Shown in pieces: positions 39,282-47,436 of a stretch of 64,000 nucleotides of DNA. The notes beneath the pieces were generated by a model that saw only the letters and a program-made list of their open reading frames with translations, was not told where the DNA came from and did not search any database. Positions within the stretch are counted from its first letter, which is position 1; each line of letters opens with the position of its first letter. Where the stretch lies: contig NZ_CP084262.1 of NCBI RefSeq assembly GCF_022879575.1, forward strand, positions 496,001 to 560,000. Direction: 5' to 3'. Position numbers and translations under genes: made by a program. Source of the DNA: Caballeronia sp. SL2Y3. GTDB taxonomy: Bacteria; Pseudomonadota; Gammaproteobacteria; Burkholderiales; Burkholderiaceae.

Positions 39282-41621
39282 TCAAGCAGGCAGCGACGGT
39301 TCGCTTTCGATGCCGCTTTGCACGCGCCAGCCTTCGAGCCAGTCGACGAGCTTCGCGGGCGGCAGCGGCCGGCTCAGGTGAAAGCCTTGCGCAAGATCGC
39401 AGCCGAGCGCGCGCAGGCGCTGCATCGTCGCTTCGTTTTCGACGCCTTCGGCCACGACCTTCAGCCCCATGTTATGCCCGAGGTCGATGGTCGATCGCAC
39501 GATGGTCTCGTCGTCCTTCTGATGCGTCATGTTCATGACGAACGACTTGTCGATCTTCAGTTCGTCCACCGGCATGCGCTTCAGATACGTGAGCGACGAA
39601 TACCCCGTGCCGAAGTCGTCGATTGACAGACACACGCCGAGCGCATGCAGCCGGTCGAGCGTCTCGATGGCGTGGTTCGGGTCGTCCATGATCGCGCTTT
39701 CGGTAATCTCGATGCGAATCCATTGCGCCGCGACGCCATGCCGGTCGAGCAGGCTCTGGAACGTCTCCGGCAGCGTCGACTGGATCAGTTCGCGCGCGGA
39801 CACGTTCACGGACACGGCCAGCTCGATACCTTGCGCCCGCCATGCCGCGCACTGCGCGATCGCCTTGTCCGCGACCCAGCGGGACACGGTCTTGATATAG
39901 CCGGTCTGCTCGGCGAACGGAATGAACTGGTCCGGCGCGATGAAACCGCGCGTCGGGTGGTCCCAACGCACGAGCGCCTCGACATATTTCACGCGATGCG
40001 TCGCCAGATCGATCTTCGGCTGATAGTAGAGCGTAAGCTGATCGTGCTCGACAGCCTGCCGCAGTTCGCTCATCAGCGATAGGCGTTCGGCGCTGTTCTC
40101 GTCGTGCCGCTCGTCGTAGAGCGCATGGCCGAGGTTCGCGCGCTTGGCCACGTACATCGCGATATCGGCGCGGCGCAAGAGCACGTTCATGTCGCTGCCG
40201 TTGTCCGGGAACGCGACAATGCCGATGCTCGCGCCCACATCGACAAGCTGCCCTTCGATCATGATCGGCTCTTCGAGCGCCCGCAGCATGCGCGCGGCAA
40301 TTACGCGCGCCGCCGGCAGATCGTCGGCGGGCAAGAGCACGGCGAACTCGTCGCCGCCCAGACGCGCGACGGTATCCTCCGGACGCTGCAACGTGGCGCG
40401 CAGGCGCTTGGCGACTTCGCAGAGCAGCATGTCGCCGATCGGATGCCCGAGCGTGTCGTTCACCAGCTTGAAGCGGTCGAGGTCCATCATCATCACGGAC
40501 AACGCGCGGCCTTCCGCGCGCGCCGCCTCGATCGCCTCTTGCAGCCGGTCGTTGAAGAGCGCGCGATTCGGCAGCCCGGTGAGACGGTCCATGTAGGCGA
40601 GTTCGGTGATGCGCCGCTCGCGCTCGACAATGCCTTCCTGCATCTGATTGAACGCGCTCGCCAGTTCGCCGATTTCGTCCTGATGGCGCACCTCGATCGG
40701 CGCGCTGTAATCGCCGTGGCCGACGCGCCGCGAGAACTGCGCGAGCGCCGCGAGCGGACGCGTGACCGAGCGCGCGGTCAGCATACTGCCCGCAATCGAG
40801 ACGATCACGCCCAGTATCGTGATGAGCACGAGCGCGGACTGAAGCCGATGAAACGGCGCGAGTGCCTCACTGAGCGAACGCTCCAGCAACACCGCGACGG
40901 TCTGGCCTTCAGAATGCAGATGAAGCACGCGCGTCGCGTAGCCATCCTCGGCGAGTTGCGCCTGATTCTTGAGGCCCGCCCGCGCCGCTTCGGGCAGCGA
41001 GCTTGCAAGCACGCCCCAGGTGCCGCGCATGTCGACGGTGAGGAAGGACACATCGAGCGATGTCAGCGAACTCATCTCGCGGGCAAGGGCGTCGTCGATA
41101 GCGAAGCCCATCACGACCCACGCGATGACGATCGGCGCCTTCACCGGCACCGCGACGAGCTGATACGCCTTGCCGCCGATCATGCCGAAGGACGACGCAT
41201 CGCCCTTTTGCGCCACCGTCTTGATGAGATGCGGAAACGGGAACGCCGCGCCCTCATGCGCCGCGCCGCCGCTGTCGGCAACGAGCGTGCCGTCGAGATC
41301 GACGAGCATCACGATATCGGCGTGAATGCGGTCGCCGTGATTCTGCAGCGCGGAAGCGACCGTCTTGCTGTCATGCGTGGCGACCGCCTCGCGAAAACCG
41401 AAGTCGGACGCCGCGACGCTCGCCGCCTGCGTCAACTGCTGGCTGTTGCCGCGCAGCACTTGCCCGAAGACGCGCTCGGCCACCGACAACTGCTCCTCGG
41501 CGTTCCGGTGCGCGTTCTTCAGAATCACCGAATTGATGACGACGTACGCTGCCGCCTGCGCGACGAGCATGAGCAACACGAACACCAGCGCGATGCGCGC
41601 CCGCAGACTGTGCAGGCGCAT
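39282..41621 (-). CDS. Membrane GGDEF-EAL protein with periplasmic cache-like sensor and HAMP
   Basis: A 779-residue protein: membrane helix (about 10-30), periplasmic double-cache-like domain (about 35-265), second helix, HAMP (SVTRPLAALAQFSRRVGHGD), GGDEF domain with intact GGDEF (422-426) preceded by a proper I-site RPED, and EAL domain with EAL (548-550), NVSA, EITES, DDFGTGYSS, KIDKSFV and VAEGVE. All catalytic motifs for synthesis and breakdown of cyclic di-GMP are present, so it may be bifunctional or switchable by the periplasmic signal. It is the last gene of a four-gene operon whose other products are an exported globin, a cupredoxin-like protein and a DUF3034 protein, which may supply its ligand. 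Confidence 0.92.
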   Translation of the reverse strand: MRLHSLRARIALVFVLLMLVAQAAAYVVINSVILKNAHRNAEEQLSVAERVFGQVLRGNSQQLTQAASVAASDFGFREAVATHDSKTVASALQNHGDRIHADIVMLVDLDGTLVADSGGAAHEGAAFPFPHLIKTVAQKGDASSFGMIGGKAYQLVAVPVKAPIVIAWVVMGFAIDDALAREMSSLTSLDVSFLTVDMRGTWGVLASSLPEAARAGLKNQAQLAEDGYATRVLHLHSEGQTVAVLLERSLSEALAPFHRLQSALVLITILGVIVSIAGSMLTARSVTRPLAALAQFSRRVGHGDYSAPIEVRHQDEIGELASAFNQMQEGIVERERRITELAYMDRLTGLPNRALFNDRLQEAIEAARAEGRALSVMMMDLDRFKLVNDTLGHPIGDMLLCEVAKRLRATLQRPEDTVARLGGDEFAVLLPADDLPAARVIAARMLRALEEPIMIEGQLVDVGASIGIVAFPDNGSDMNVLLRRADIAMYVAKRANLGHALYDERHDENSAERLSLMSELRQAVEHDQLTLYYQPKIDLATHRVKYVEALVRWDHPTRGFIAPDQFIPFAEQTGYIKTVSRWVADKAIAQCAAWRAQGIELAVSVNVSARELIQSTLPETFQSLLDRHGVAAQWIRIEITESAIMDDPNHAIETLDRLHALGVCLSIDDFGTGYSSLTYLKRMPVDELKIDKSFVMNMTHQKDDETIVRSTIDLGHNMGLKVVAEGVENEATMQRLRALGCDLAQGFHLSRPLPPAKLVDWLEGWRVQSGIESEPSLPA

Positions 41622-41622
41622 G

Positions 41623-42234
41623 CTATTCGGCGGCCTTCAGTTGCAGCGAGAACTTCGCCGTCGCGTCGGACGCCGCGCTCAACTTCTGCGTGGGCTGCGC
41701 GTTCGGATCGCTTAGGCGGAAATGCCACGCGGTCAGCTTGTACGCATCGGCGGGCAGATTGTCGATGGTGGCTGCGCCTTTCGCGTCGGTCTTCGCGAAA
41801 TACGGCGTATCGACGATCAGCAGATACGCGACCATCGCATCGTGAATATTGCAGCCCATCACGACGAGGCCGGGTTTGTCGAACACGACCGGCGCGCCCG
41901 GAATGCCGTGGTACAGGTTCAATTCGAAGCGCTTGGCAGGCGAGAACGAATAGACGTCGTGCTCGATGTTGTCCTTGTTCGGAAACGTGACCGATGCGCC
42001 CGTCTGCACCACGGACACGAGCGGCACGAAGCGGCGCTTCACCTGATCGATCACGGCGCTGGCCGGCTTCGTCGCGGGCAGCTTGCCGCTCGCAGGCACC
42101 GCGTACACGATGGCGTCCGGCACGGGCGCGCCCGCCTGATCGACGACTTGCACGCGAACGCTCGCCGCGTGCGCGCAGGCCGCGAAGAGCGCCATCGCCG
42201 GCAGCAGGGAAGAGATAACGAGGCGGAGTGTCAT
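41623..42234 (-). CDS. Exported cupredoxin-like protein (methylamine-utilisation type)
   Basis: A 203-residue protein with a signal peptide (LLPAMALFAACAHAASV). The mature part is a carboxypeptidase-regulatory/cupredoxin-like beta sandwich: VTFPNKDNIEHDVYSFSPAK, then GLVVMGCNIHDAMVAYLLIV. The His of EHDVY and the Cys and His of GCNIHD are arranged like type I copper ligands, and proteins with this pattern are often annotated as methylamine-utilisation proteins; copper binding is an inference. Its ATG at 42234 overlaps the globin stop (ATGA) and its stop lies one base before the GGDEF-EAL ATG, so it is co-translated with both. Confidence 0.8.
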   Translation of the reverse strand: MTLRLVISSLLPAMALFAACAHAASVRVQVVDQAGAPVPDAIVYAVPASGKLPATKPASAVIDQVKRRFVPLVSVVQTGASVTFPNKDNIEHDVYSFSPAKRFELNLYHGIPGAPVVFDKPGLVVMGCNIHDAMVAYLLIVDTPYFAKTDAKGAATIDNLPADAYKLTAWHFRLSDPNAQPTQKLSAASDATAKFSLQLKAAE

Positions 42235-42671
42235 TCGCGGTCCTGTACGTCGCGGTACATGGGCGCCAGTTTCGCGAGCAGCTTGTTCTGCGCGCGAAAC
42301 GGCACGCCGTTCTTGTCCATCGCGGCCTGCAAGTCTTCGACAAGCGCGTCGAACGCGGCGCGGTCGATGTTCTGGCCTTCGTGCGTGCGCCGCATCGGAC
42401 GGCCGGTGTATTCGCACGGGCCGCCCAGCAGCACGCAGAACTGCTCGACGAGCTTGGTCTTGATGCGCTTGATGGGCGCGTTCTCGAAGTAAGGCGCGGT
42501 GCGCGGATCGGCGAGCACGTTGTCGTACAGATCGTCGACGATTCGTGTGAGTCCGGCCTGCTCCCCGAACTGGCGATACAGCGTGTCGTCGGCGGCGTGA
42601 GCGGTGTTACTCAGAGCGGCGAACGCGCAGACGGCGAGCGCGGCATGGCGAAGGGTCATCATCGTTTTCAT
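42231..42671 (-). CDS. Exported group I truncated haemoglobin
   Basis: A 146-residue globin with an N-terminal signal peptide (HAALAVCAFAALSNTAHA), so the haem protein is periplasmic, unlike most truncated haemoglobins. The two-over-two fold is recognised by LYRQFGEQAGLTRIVDDLYD, the GGPCEYTGRPM motif and the proximal histidine in RRTHEGQNI. Such proteins bind O2, NO or CO. The start ATG at 42671 overlaps the stop of the DUF3034 gene and its stop overlaps the cupredoxin start. Coupling to a GGDEF-EAL protein suggests a gas- or redox-linked input to cyclic di-GMP, which is inference. Confidence 0.85.
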   Translation of the reverse strand: MKTMMTLRHAALAVCAFAALSNTAHAADDTLYRQFGEQAGLTRIVDDLYDNVLADPRTAPYFENAPIKRIKTKLVEQFCVLLGGPCEYTGRPMRRTHEGQNIDRAAFDALVEDLQAAMDKNGVPFRAQNKLLAKLAPMYRDVQDRE

Positions 42672-43585
42672 CAGAACCCCGCCTGCAAGGACACGTACGG
42701 CCCGCGCTGATTCCTGATCGTCGCGATATCGCCGAGCGCGACATACGCCGCCGTGAGGGAGATGTGCTTGTTCGGCGCCCACGCGATGAACGCGTCGTAC
42801 GCGTCCTGCTCCCGCGCGAACGAGAGATTGTTCGGCTTCATGCGATATTCGCCGCCAATGGCCACGTTCTTCGTCAGCAGATACGCCACCGACGATTCGA
42901 ATTCCGCGTGATACGCATTCGACTTGTCGCCGCCGAAGCCCAGCAAGCCGAACTGATTGGCCTTGGTGAAGCGCAGCGTGCCGTTGAGCAGCAGGCTTTG
43001 CGCGAGCAGCAGCTTGGTCGCCGAGAGATAGAAGTCCGTTCCTGAATTGCTCGCCGCGCCGATCGCCTTCAGCACGCCGCCCTCTTCGTTGTGCTTGAAC
43101 TGCACGCCGGCCGCGATCTGCGGCAGCCACGTGTCCTGATCGAGCACGGCGTCGCCGACGAGGCGCACTTTTACGCCGAAGATGTTCTGATTGAACGTGT
43201 AGTTCTCGCCCAGGCCGAGCTTCGCGCCGGCTTCGCGCGTGTCGAACCGCTGGCGCGCGAGCGACAGTTCCACGCGGTTCGCTACGCCGACCGTCAGCCC
43301 CCACGTGCCGAGCGCGTAGTCCTGCGTGTGCAGATACGTGCCGTGAACGTTCGCGCCGAGCTGGCGCGCGGTGCCGTAGCCGCCGATGACGGCCCACGGC
43401 GCGAGGCCGCCGCCGGCCGCGCCTTCGACTTGCGATACGCCGCCTGTCAGCAGCAGCTTGCCGCCCGTGAGCGGCACGGCGGGGACGTCGGGCGAGTCTT
43501 CGGCGCGCGCTAAGGTCGAAAAGGTTCCGAGGCCGGCGCACGCGATGGCGCAGGCGAGGCCCGCAGTCTTGCGGATGAATGGCAT
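42671..43585 (-). CDS. DUF3034 family envelope protein
   Basis: A 304-residue exported protein with a signal peptide (GLACAIACAGLGTFSTLARA). The mature part has the DUF3034 pattern: LTGGVSQVEGAAGGGLAPWA, YALGTWGLTVGVANRVELSL, FGVKVRLVGDAV, and a final aromatic residue (YVSLQAGF) typical of an outer-membrane barrel. Alternating beta strands fit a 12-14-stranded barrel or a periplasmic beta protein. It is the first gene of the globin operon; the ATG at 43585 gives the normal signal. The function of DUF3034 is unknown. Repeated linkage to globin and cupredoxin-like genes would suggest a shared pathway. Confidence 0.8.
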   Translation of the reverse strand: MPFIRKTAGLACAIACAGLGTFSTLARAEDSPDVPAVPLTGGKLLLTGGVSQVEGAAGGGLAPWAVIGGYGTARQLGANVHGTYLHTQDYALGTWGLTVGVANRVELSLARQRFDTREAGAKLGLGENYTFNQNIFGVKVRLVGDAVLDQDTWLPQIAAGVQFKHNEEGGVLKAIGAASNSGTDFYLSATKLLLAQSLLLNGTLRFTKANQFGLLGFGGDKSNAYHAEFESSVAYLLTKNVAIGGEYRMKPNNLSFAREQDAYDAFIAWAPNKHISLTAAYVALGDIATIRNQRGPYVSLQAGF

Positions 43586-43760
43586 TGCGTGGATGAGATC
43601 GTGAGACGGGTTCGTCAGAATCCCGTCTGCCGCGCGGGGAATGCCGCGTGCAAAAGCGCGGCGAGCCTCGGCGTCTGGGCGGCGCTCACCCGTGCGGGGG
43701 CGCCTTTCATCCACGTGTAAACGGCAGTGCTGGGCGAAACTTGATGGACGCGCCGCGAGG

Positions 43761-44399
43761 CTAGGGCTTCGGAATCCGGATACGGCTGATCATGAGCGAG
43801 CCGGAGAGCGCGTAGACGAGCACGAGCGGATGCAGCGTGAAGCCCGCAATGCGCCATTCGCCGAACCACATGTGCGGCCCGAGCGCGCCGAACCACGCGG
43901 CCACCGCGAGCATCAGCACGATGGCGAACGATGTCGGGATAGGCGTGCCCTCGAAATGCGTGACCTTGCCGGTGCCGGCCGACATTTCCTCCGTGGTCAC
44001 GTTGTAGCGCGCGAGCCGCGACACGCCGCAGGCGACGAAGTACGCCAGCACCACGCGGTCGTACAGGCCGCGCATGCCGAACCCATAGCCGATGATGGCG
44101 GGCGCGACGCCGAACGAGATCACGTCCGCGAGCGAATCCAGTTCCTTGCCGAGCAGCGACGCCTTCTGACGCCAGCGCGCGATGCGGCCGTCGAGCACGT
44201 CGAACACGAGCGCCGCGAACACCAGCGCGCACGCAAGATAGATATGGAAGACCTCCGCGTCGTCGATATAGCTCATCGTCGAGAAGAGCGCGCCCGTGCC
44301 GCAGATCGCGTTGCCCAGCGTGAACCAGTCGGCCAGGTGGAAATCCCGGATCATCGAAAAACGTTTCATGCCTTTTTGTCTTTGCTGTGTGTCGGTCAT
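43761..44399 (-). CDS. pssA: CDP-diacylglycerol-serine O-phosphatidyltransferase (CDP-alcohol phosphatidyltransferase family)
   Basis: A membrane enzyme of about 212 residues with six hydrophobic helices. The family signature appears as FDVLDGRIARWRQ followed by GKELDSLADVISFG (DGxxAR...GxxxDxxxD). HLADWFTLGNAICG at the N-terminus and GVAPAIIGYG point to phosphatidylserine synthase, which makes the precursor of phosphatidylethanolamine. The start is uncertain: ATG at 44399 (MTDTQQ) or ATG at 44369 (MKRFSMIRD); neither has a perfect ribosome-binding site. A phosphatidylcholine-synthase-like activity is a less likely alternative. It is divergent from the merR gene. Confidence 0.82.
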   Translation of the reverse strand: MTDTQQRQKGMKRFSMIRDFHLADWFTLGNAICGTGALFSTMSYIDDAEVFHIYLACALVFAALVFDVLDGRIARWRQKASLLGKELDSLADVISFGVAPAIIGYGFGMRGLYDRVVLAYFVACGVSRLARYNVTTEEMSAGTGKVTHFEGTPIPTSFAIVLMLAVAAWFGALGPHMWFGEWRIAGFTLHPLVLVYALSGSLMISRIRIPKP

Positions 44400-44475
44400 T
44401 TGCGTCGCGTGCTGAGAGCCTCGGAGTCGGGTCAAGTCTATCATCGCGCCCTCTTTCGGACGGGCCGGAGCAAAC

Positions 44476-44507
44476 TTGAACGTGAACGTACAGGTTTGCG
44501 CTATACT
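44476..44507 (+). promoter_or_regulatory. Likely promoter of the merR-MFS operon with long spacer
   Basis: TTGAAC (44476-44481) and TATACT (44502-44507) are separated by 20 bases, longer than the optimum. AACTTG and CAGGTT flank the spacer (44474 and 44490) as an imperfect dyad. A stretched spacer with a dyad is characteristic of MerR-regulated promoters, so autoregulation by the downstream gene is likely. Confidence 0.5.
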
Positions 44508-44540
44508 CGCGGCAAGTCACCATTACGGGCGCTCGCCGCC

Positions 44541-45047
44541 ATGTCTTCCAGCAAACCCGCGCTGCTCACCATTCGCGACGCCGCCGAGCGTCTGAACGTC
44601 ACGCCTCGCACGCTCAAGTACTACGAGGAACGCGGCCTCGTCGCGCCGAGCCGCAGCGTTGGGCGCTACCGGCTCTACAGCGAGCAGGACCTCGAACGGT
44701 TCGCGCGCATCTTGCGGCTGCGCGCGCTTGGCTTTTCGCTGCAAGGCATCGTCGAATTGCTGAAGCGGCCGGTCGAGCCCATCGGCGACGGACGCAAAGG
44801 CTATTCCAGCGAATCGCTGCGCGAGATTGAAGCGGCGCTCGCGCAGCAGGTGGACGCGCTCGACGCGCGCATCGCCGGGGTCCGGCGCGAGCTGAAAGAG
44901 GCGCAGGCCGTGCGCGCCGAACTGAGCGACGACCTCGACTACATCCGGCGGCGCATCGCTGGGGAAAAGCAGGAAACGCTCTTTCAGGAACGGCTGGCCG
45001 CGCGGCAGCGGCGCAAAGCCCAGGGCAGCGAGGACGCAGACGAATGA
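44541..45047 (+). CDS. MerR family transcriptional regulator
   Basis: A 168-residue MerR protein. Residues 10-75 are the winged helix (LTIRDAAERLNVTPRTLKYY, EERGLVAPSRSVGRYRLYSE), followed by a long coiled-coil dimer helix (about 95-145). There are no conserved metal-binding cysteines, so it belongs to the non-metal branch that senses organic molecules or is a multidrug regulator. Its last four bases overlap the start of an MFS exporter gene (ATGA), the expected target. The C-terminal segment after the coiled coil is short and basic. Confidence 0.9.
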   Translation: MSSSKPALLTIRDAAERLNVTPRTLKYYEERGLVAPSRSVGRYRLYSEQDLERFARILRLRALGFSLQGIVELLKRPVEPIGDGRKGYSSESLREIEAALAQQVDALDARIAGVRRELKEAQAVRAELSDDLDYIRRRIAGEKQETLFQERLAARQRRKAQGSEDADE

Positions 45048-46597
45048 CCGCCGTGCCGCTCGCGCGAAGCTCGTTCGCGTCGCGCCTCCTCGACGACGCC
45101 TTCCCGTGGGCCGTCGCGCTCGCCACCGGCCTCGACTACTTCGACAACGCGGTCTTCTCCTTCTTCACGAGCTATATCGCAGGCGGCATCAACGCATCGG
45201 CGGACGAGCTCGTGTGGGCATCGAGCGCGTATGCCGTCGCCTCGGTGCTCGGCATTCTCCAGCAGCAATGGTGGATCGAGCGGCTCGGCTACCGGCGCTA
45301 CGTCGGCGGATGCCTGCTGCTGTTCGCGGCGGGCGCGGTGGCGGCGGCCGCGTCGGAATCGTCGCTGGAACTGGCGTTCGCGCGTGGATTTCAGGGCTAC
45401 TTCATCGGCCCGATGATGAGCGCGTGCCGCATCCTCATCCAGACGCAGATCGCGCCGCGACGGCGAGCGACTGCCGTGCGTTATTTCCTGCTCATGATTC
45501 TGCTCGGCAGCGGGCTCGCGCCGCTGATCGGCGGCTATTTCGTCGCGTGGCTCGGCTGGCGCGCGCTCTTCGCATGCGGCGCGGCGGGCGGCGTCGCGAT
45601 GGGCGTGTTCGCGCTGCTCGCGGTTCCGCATACCGGCCACGTGGAGCGCGAGCAGCGCGGCGAGGCGCACTTCTGGCCGTACATCATCTTCGCGTTCGCG
45701 CAGGGCGCGTTGCAGATCGTGATGCAGCAAGTGCGCTTCGAGCTCTTCAGCACGTCGCCCGAACTCATCGTGCTGACGGTCGCCGGCGTGCTGTCGCTCG
45801 GCTGGTTCGCGTGGCATCAGTGGCATCATCCGCAGCCGCTGCTTCGGCTGCATGCGCTGCGGGAAAAGTCTTTTCGCGCGGGCATCACGCTGTACATCGC
45901 GTTCTATTACGTCAGCAACGCGATGAGTTATCTCGTCTCGCGCTTTCTCGAAGGCGGCCTGCGCTATCCGGTGGAAAACGCGGGGCGGCTCGTCGGGCTT
46001 TCGTCGCTGGTCTCGGTCGTGATGGCGTTCGTCTACTTCCGGCTCTCGGCACGCATCAAGCACAAGAAATGGATGATCGTGCCGGGCTTTCTGCTGGCCG
46101 CGTTCGTCGGCTTGTGGATGTCGAGCATGCCGCCCGATGTCAGCATGCAGTGGCTCGTCGCGCCGCTCGTGCTGCGCGGCCTGTTGCTGCTGTTCATCGC
46201 GCTGCCGGTGGCGAACGTGACGTTTCGCCTCTTCGCGATCGAGGAGTTCAACCACGGTTACCGCTTCAAGAATATCGTCAAGCAACTGACGTATTCGTTC
46301 TCGACCGCGACCATGATTATTCTGGAGCAGCATCGCATGGCCGTGCACGAGTCGCGGCTCGCGGAATCGGTGAGCGCGTTCAATCCGCAGTTCCAGAACA
46401 CATACGATAAATTGACCGGCGGATTCGAGGCGCTCGGCTACGGCGCGGCGCAGGCGAAGAGCCTGGCGCTCGCGGAAGTGGGACGCATCGTCACGCAACA
46501 GGCGAGCTTTCTGAGTTCGCTCGATGGCTTCTACTTTCTGATCGGCGTTGCGCTCTGCGCGAGCGTGGTCGCGGTGTGGCAAAAACAGATCGACTGA
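45044..46597 (+). CDS. MFS transporter, DHA2/EmrB-like
   Basis: A 517-residue membrane protein with about fourteen helices, fitting the DHA2 drug-proton antiporter branch. LDYFDNAVFSFFTSYIAGGI corresponds to the first helix motif, and GYFIGPMMSACRILIQTQIA followed by PRRRATA to helices 4-5. The substrate is unknown. Co-translation with an upstream MerR regulator suggests inducible export of a toxic compound sensed by that regulator. No EmrA-type membrane-fusion partner is nearby, which leaves open whether it works alone at the inner membrane. Confidence 0.88.
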   Translation: MTAVPLARSSFASRLLDDAFPWAVALATGLDYFDNAVFSFFTSYIAGGINASADELVWASSAYAVASVLGILQQQWWIERLGYRRYVGGCLLLFAAGAVAAAASESSLELAFARGFQGYFIGPMMSACRILIQTQIAPRRRATAVRYFLLMILLGSGLAPLIGGYFVAWLGWRALFACGAAGGVAMGVFALLAVPHTGHVEREQRGEAHFWPYIIFAFAQGALQIVMQQVRFELFSTSPELIVLTVAGVLSLGWFAWHQWHHPQPLLRLHALREKSFRAGITLYIAFYYVSNAMSYLVSRFLEGGLRYPVENAGRLVGLSSLVSVVMAFVYFRLSARIKHKKWMIVPGFLLAAFVGLWMSSMPPDVSMQWLVAPLVLRGLLLLFIALPVANVTFRLFAIEEFNHGYRFKNIVKQLTYSFSTATMIILEQHRMAVHESRLAESVSAFNPQFQNTYDKLTGGFEALGYGAAQAKSLALAEVGRIVTQQASFLSSLDGFYFLIGVALCASVVAVWQKQID

Positions 46598-46610
46598 TCC
46601 GCCGCATCGC

Positions 46611-46952
46611 CTATTCGGTCGCCTCGCCTGCTCGGAACACGCGCGCGCCGGCGACGGCATCCGGCGGCATCATCCGCGTATTGATGCCCATGACGGGGCG
46701 ATTCACGTCCACGGCGCGCCAGTGCGTGAGGCACCCGCACTGTGCGCAGCGATGAAACTCCAGCCGGCGCGGGCCCCACATGTAGATGTCGGTCGGGCCG
46801 CAATCGGGCGCGAAGCGAACAGCCGGCAACGCGTAGTACGCCCATCGCGCGCCGTAGCGGCGGCAGAGCGAACATTCGCATGCATTGATTTCGGCGGGCG
46901 GTGCGTCGAGCGTGAAGCGAATGGCGCCGCAATGACAGGAAGCGTCGATCAT
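46611..46952 (-). CDS. GFA-family zinc-binding protein
   Basis: A 113-residue protein with the glutathione-dependent formaldehyde-activating (GFA/CENP-V) zinc fold: ASCHCGAIRF, then NACECSLCRRYGARW, and HRCAQCGCLTHW supply three pairs of cysteine ligands. Members bind one or two zinc ions; most lack tested activity. The ATG at 46952 overlaps the stop of the upstream SnoaL-like gene (ATGA), so the two were co-translated before that gene was damaged. The end (GARVFRAGEATE) is normal for the family. Confidence 0.85.
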   Translation of the reverse strand: MIDASCHCGAIRFTLDAPPAEINACECSLCRRYGARWAYYALPAVRFAPDCGPTDIYMWGPRRLEFHRCAQCGCLTHWRAVDVNRPVMGINTRMMPPDAVAGARVFRAGEATE

Positions 46953-47363
46953 GGCATTGGCGCAGCGGTTCGGAGTTGCGCTTCGATCGCAGCTTTGTCG
47001 ATCACGGACCACACCTGCGCGATCTTGCCCTTGCGGAACTCGTAGAACACGTTCTCCGCGAAGGACACGCGTCTGCCCGTCGATGCGCAGGCCCATGAAG
47101 TCCTGCTTCGGCGTGCAGTCGAACCACAAGCGGCTCGCGACGAAAGGCGGATCGGCGGCGAGCAGGCGGATATCGAAGCGAAGATCCGGGATCTGCGCGA
47201 AGTCGCGTTCGAGCATCGCCCGATAGCCGGCGAGCCCGATGCACTGGCCGTTGTGGATCACGTCATCGTGGACGAACGCGCCGAGCATCGGCCAGTTCTG
47301 CTCGTTCAGACACGCGATGTAGTCGCGGTATATCTCTGCCAGCCCGATGCGTTCTGTTTGCAT
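46949..47363 (-). pseudogene. SnoaL-like (NTF2 fold) protein broken by a one-base frameshift
   Basis: The ATG at 47363 has GAGG seven bases upstream. The product reads MQTERIGLAEIYRDYIACLN through WFDCTPKQDFMGLRIDG, the NTF2-like SnoaL fold. At plus-strand CCC 47076-47078 one extra base breaks the frame; removing it restores DGRRVSFAENVFYEFRKGKI and the expected end EAQLRTAAPMP, whose TGA overlaps the GFA gene start. The repaired protein has 137 residues, normal for the family. As given, the frame reads on into the GFA gene region. Members are often small cyclases, isomerases or binding proteins of unknown substrate. Confidence 0.8.
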
Positions 47364-47436
47364 GGCAAGCCTCATCGCGGTGATGAAACGCGCGCACCGC
47401 TTCGATTGGCTGAAGCGGTGCGCGGACACGTCGCGT

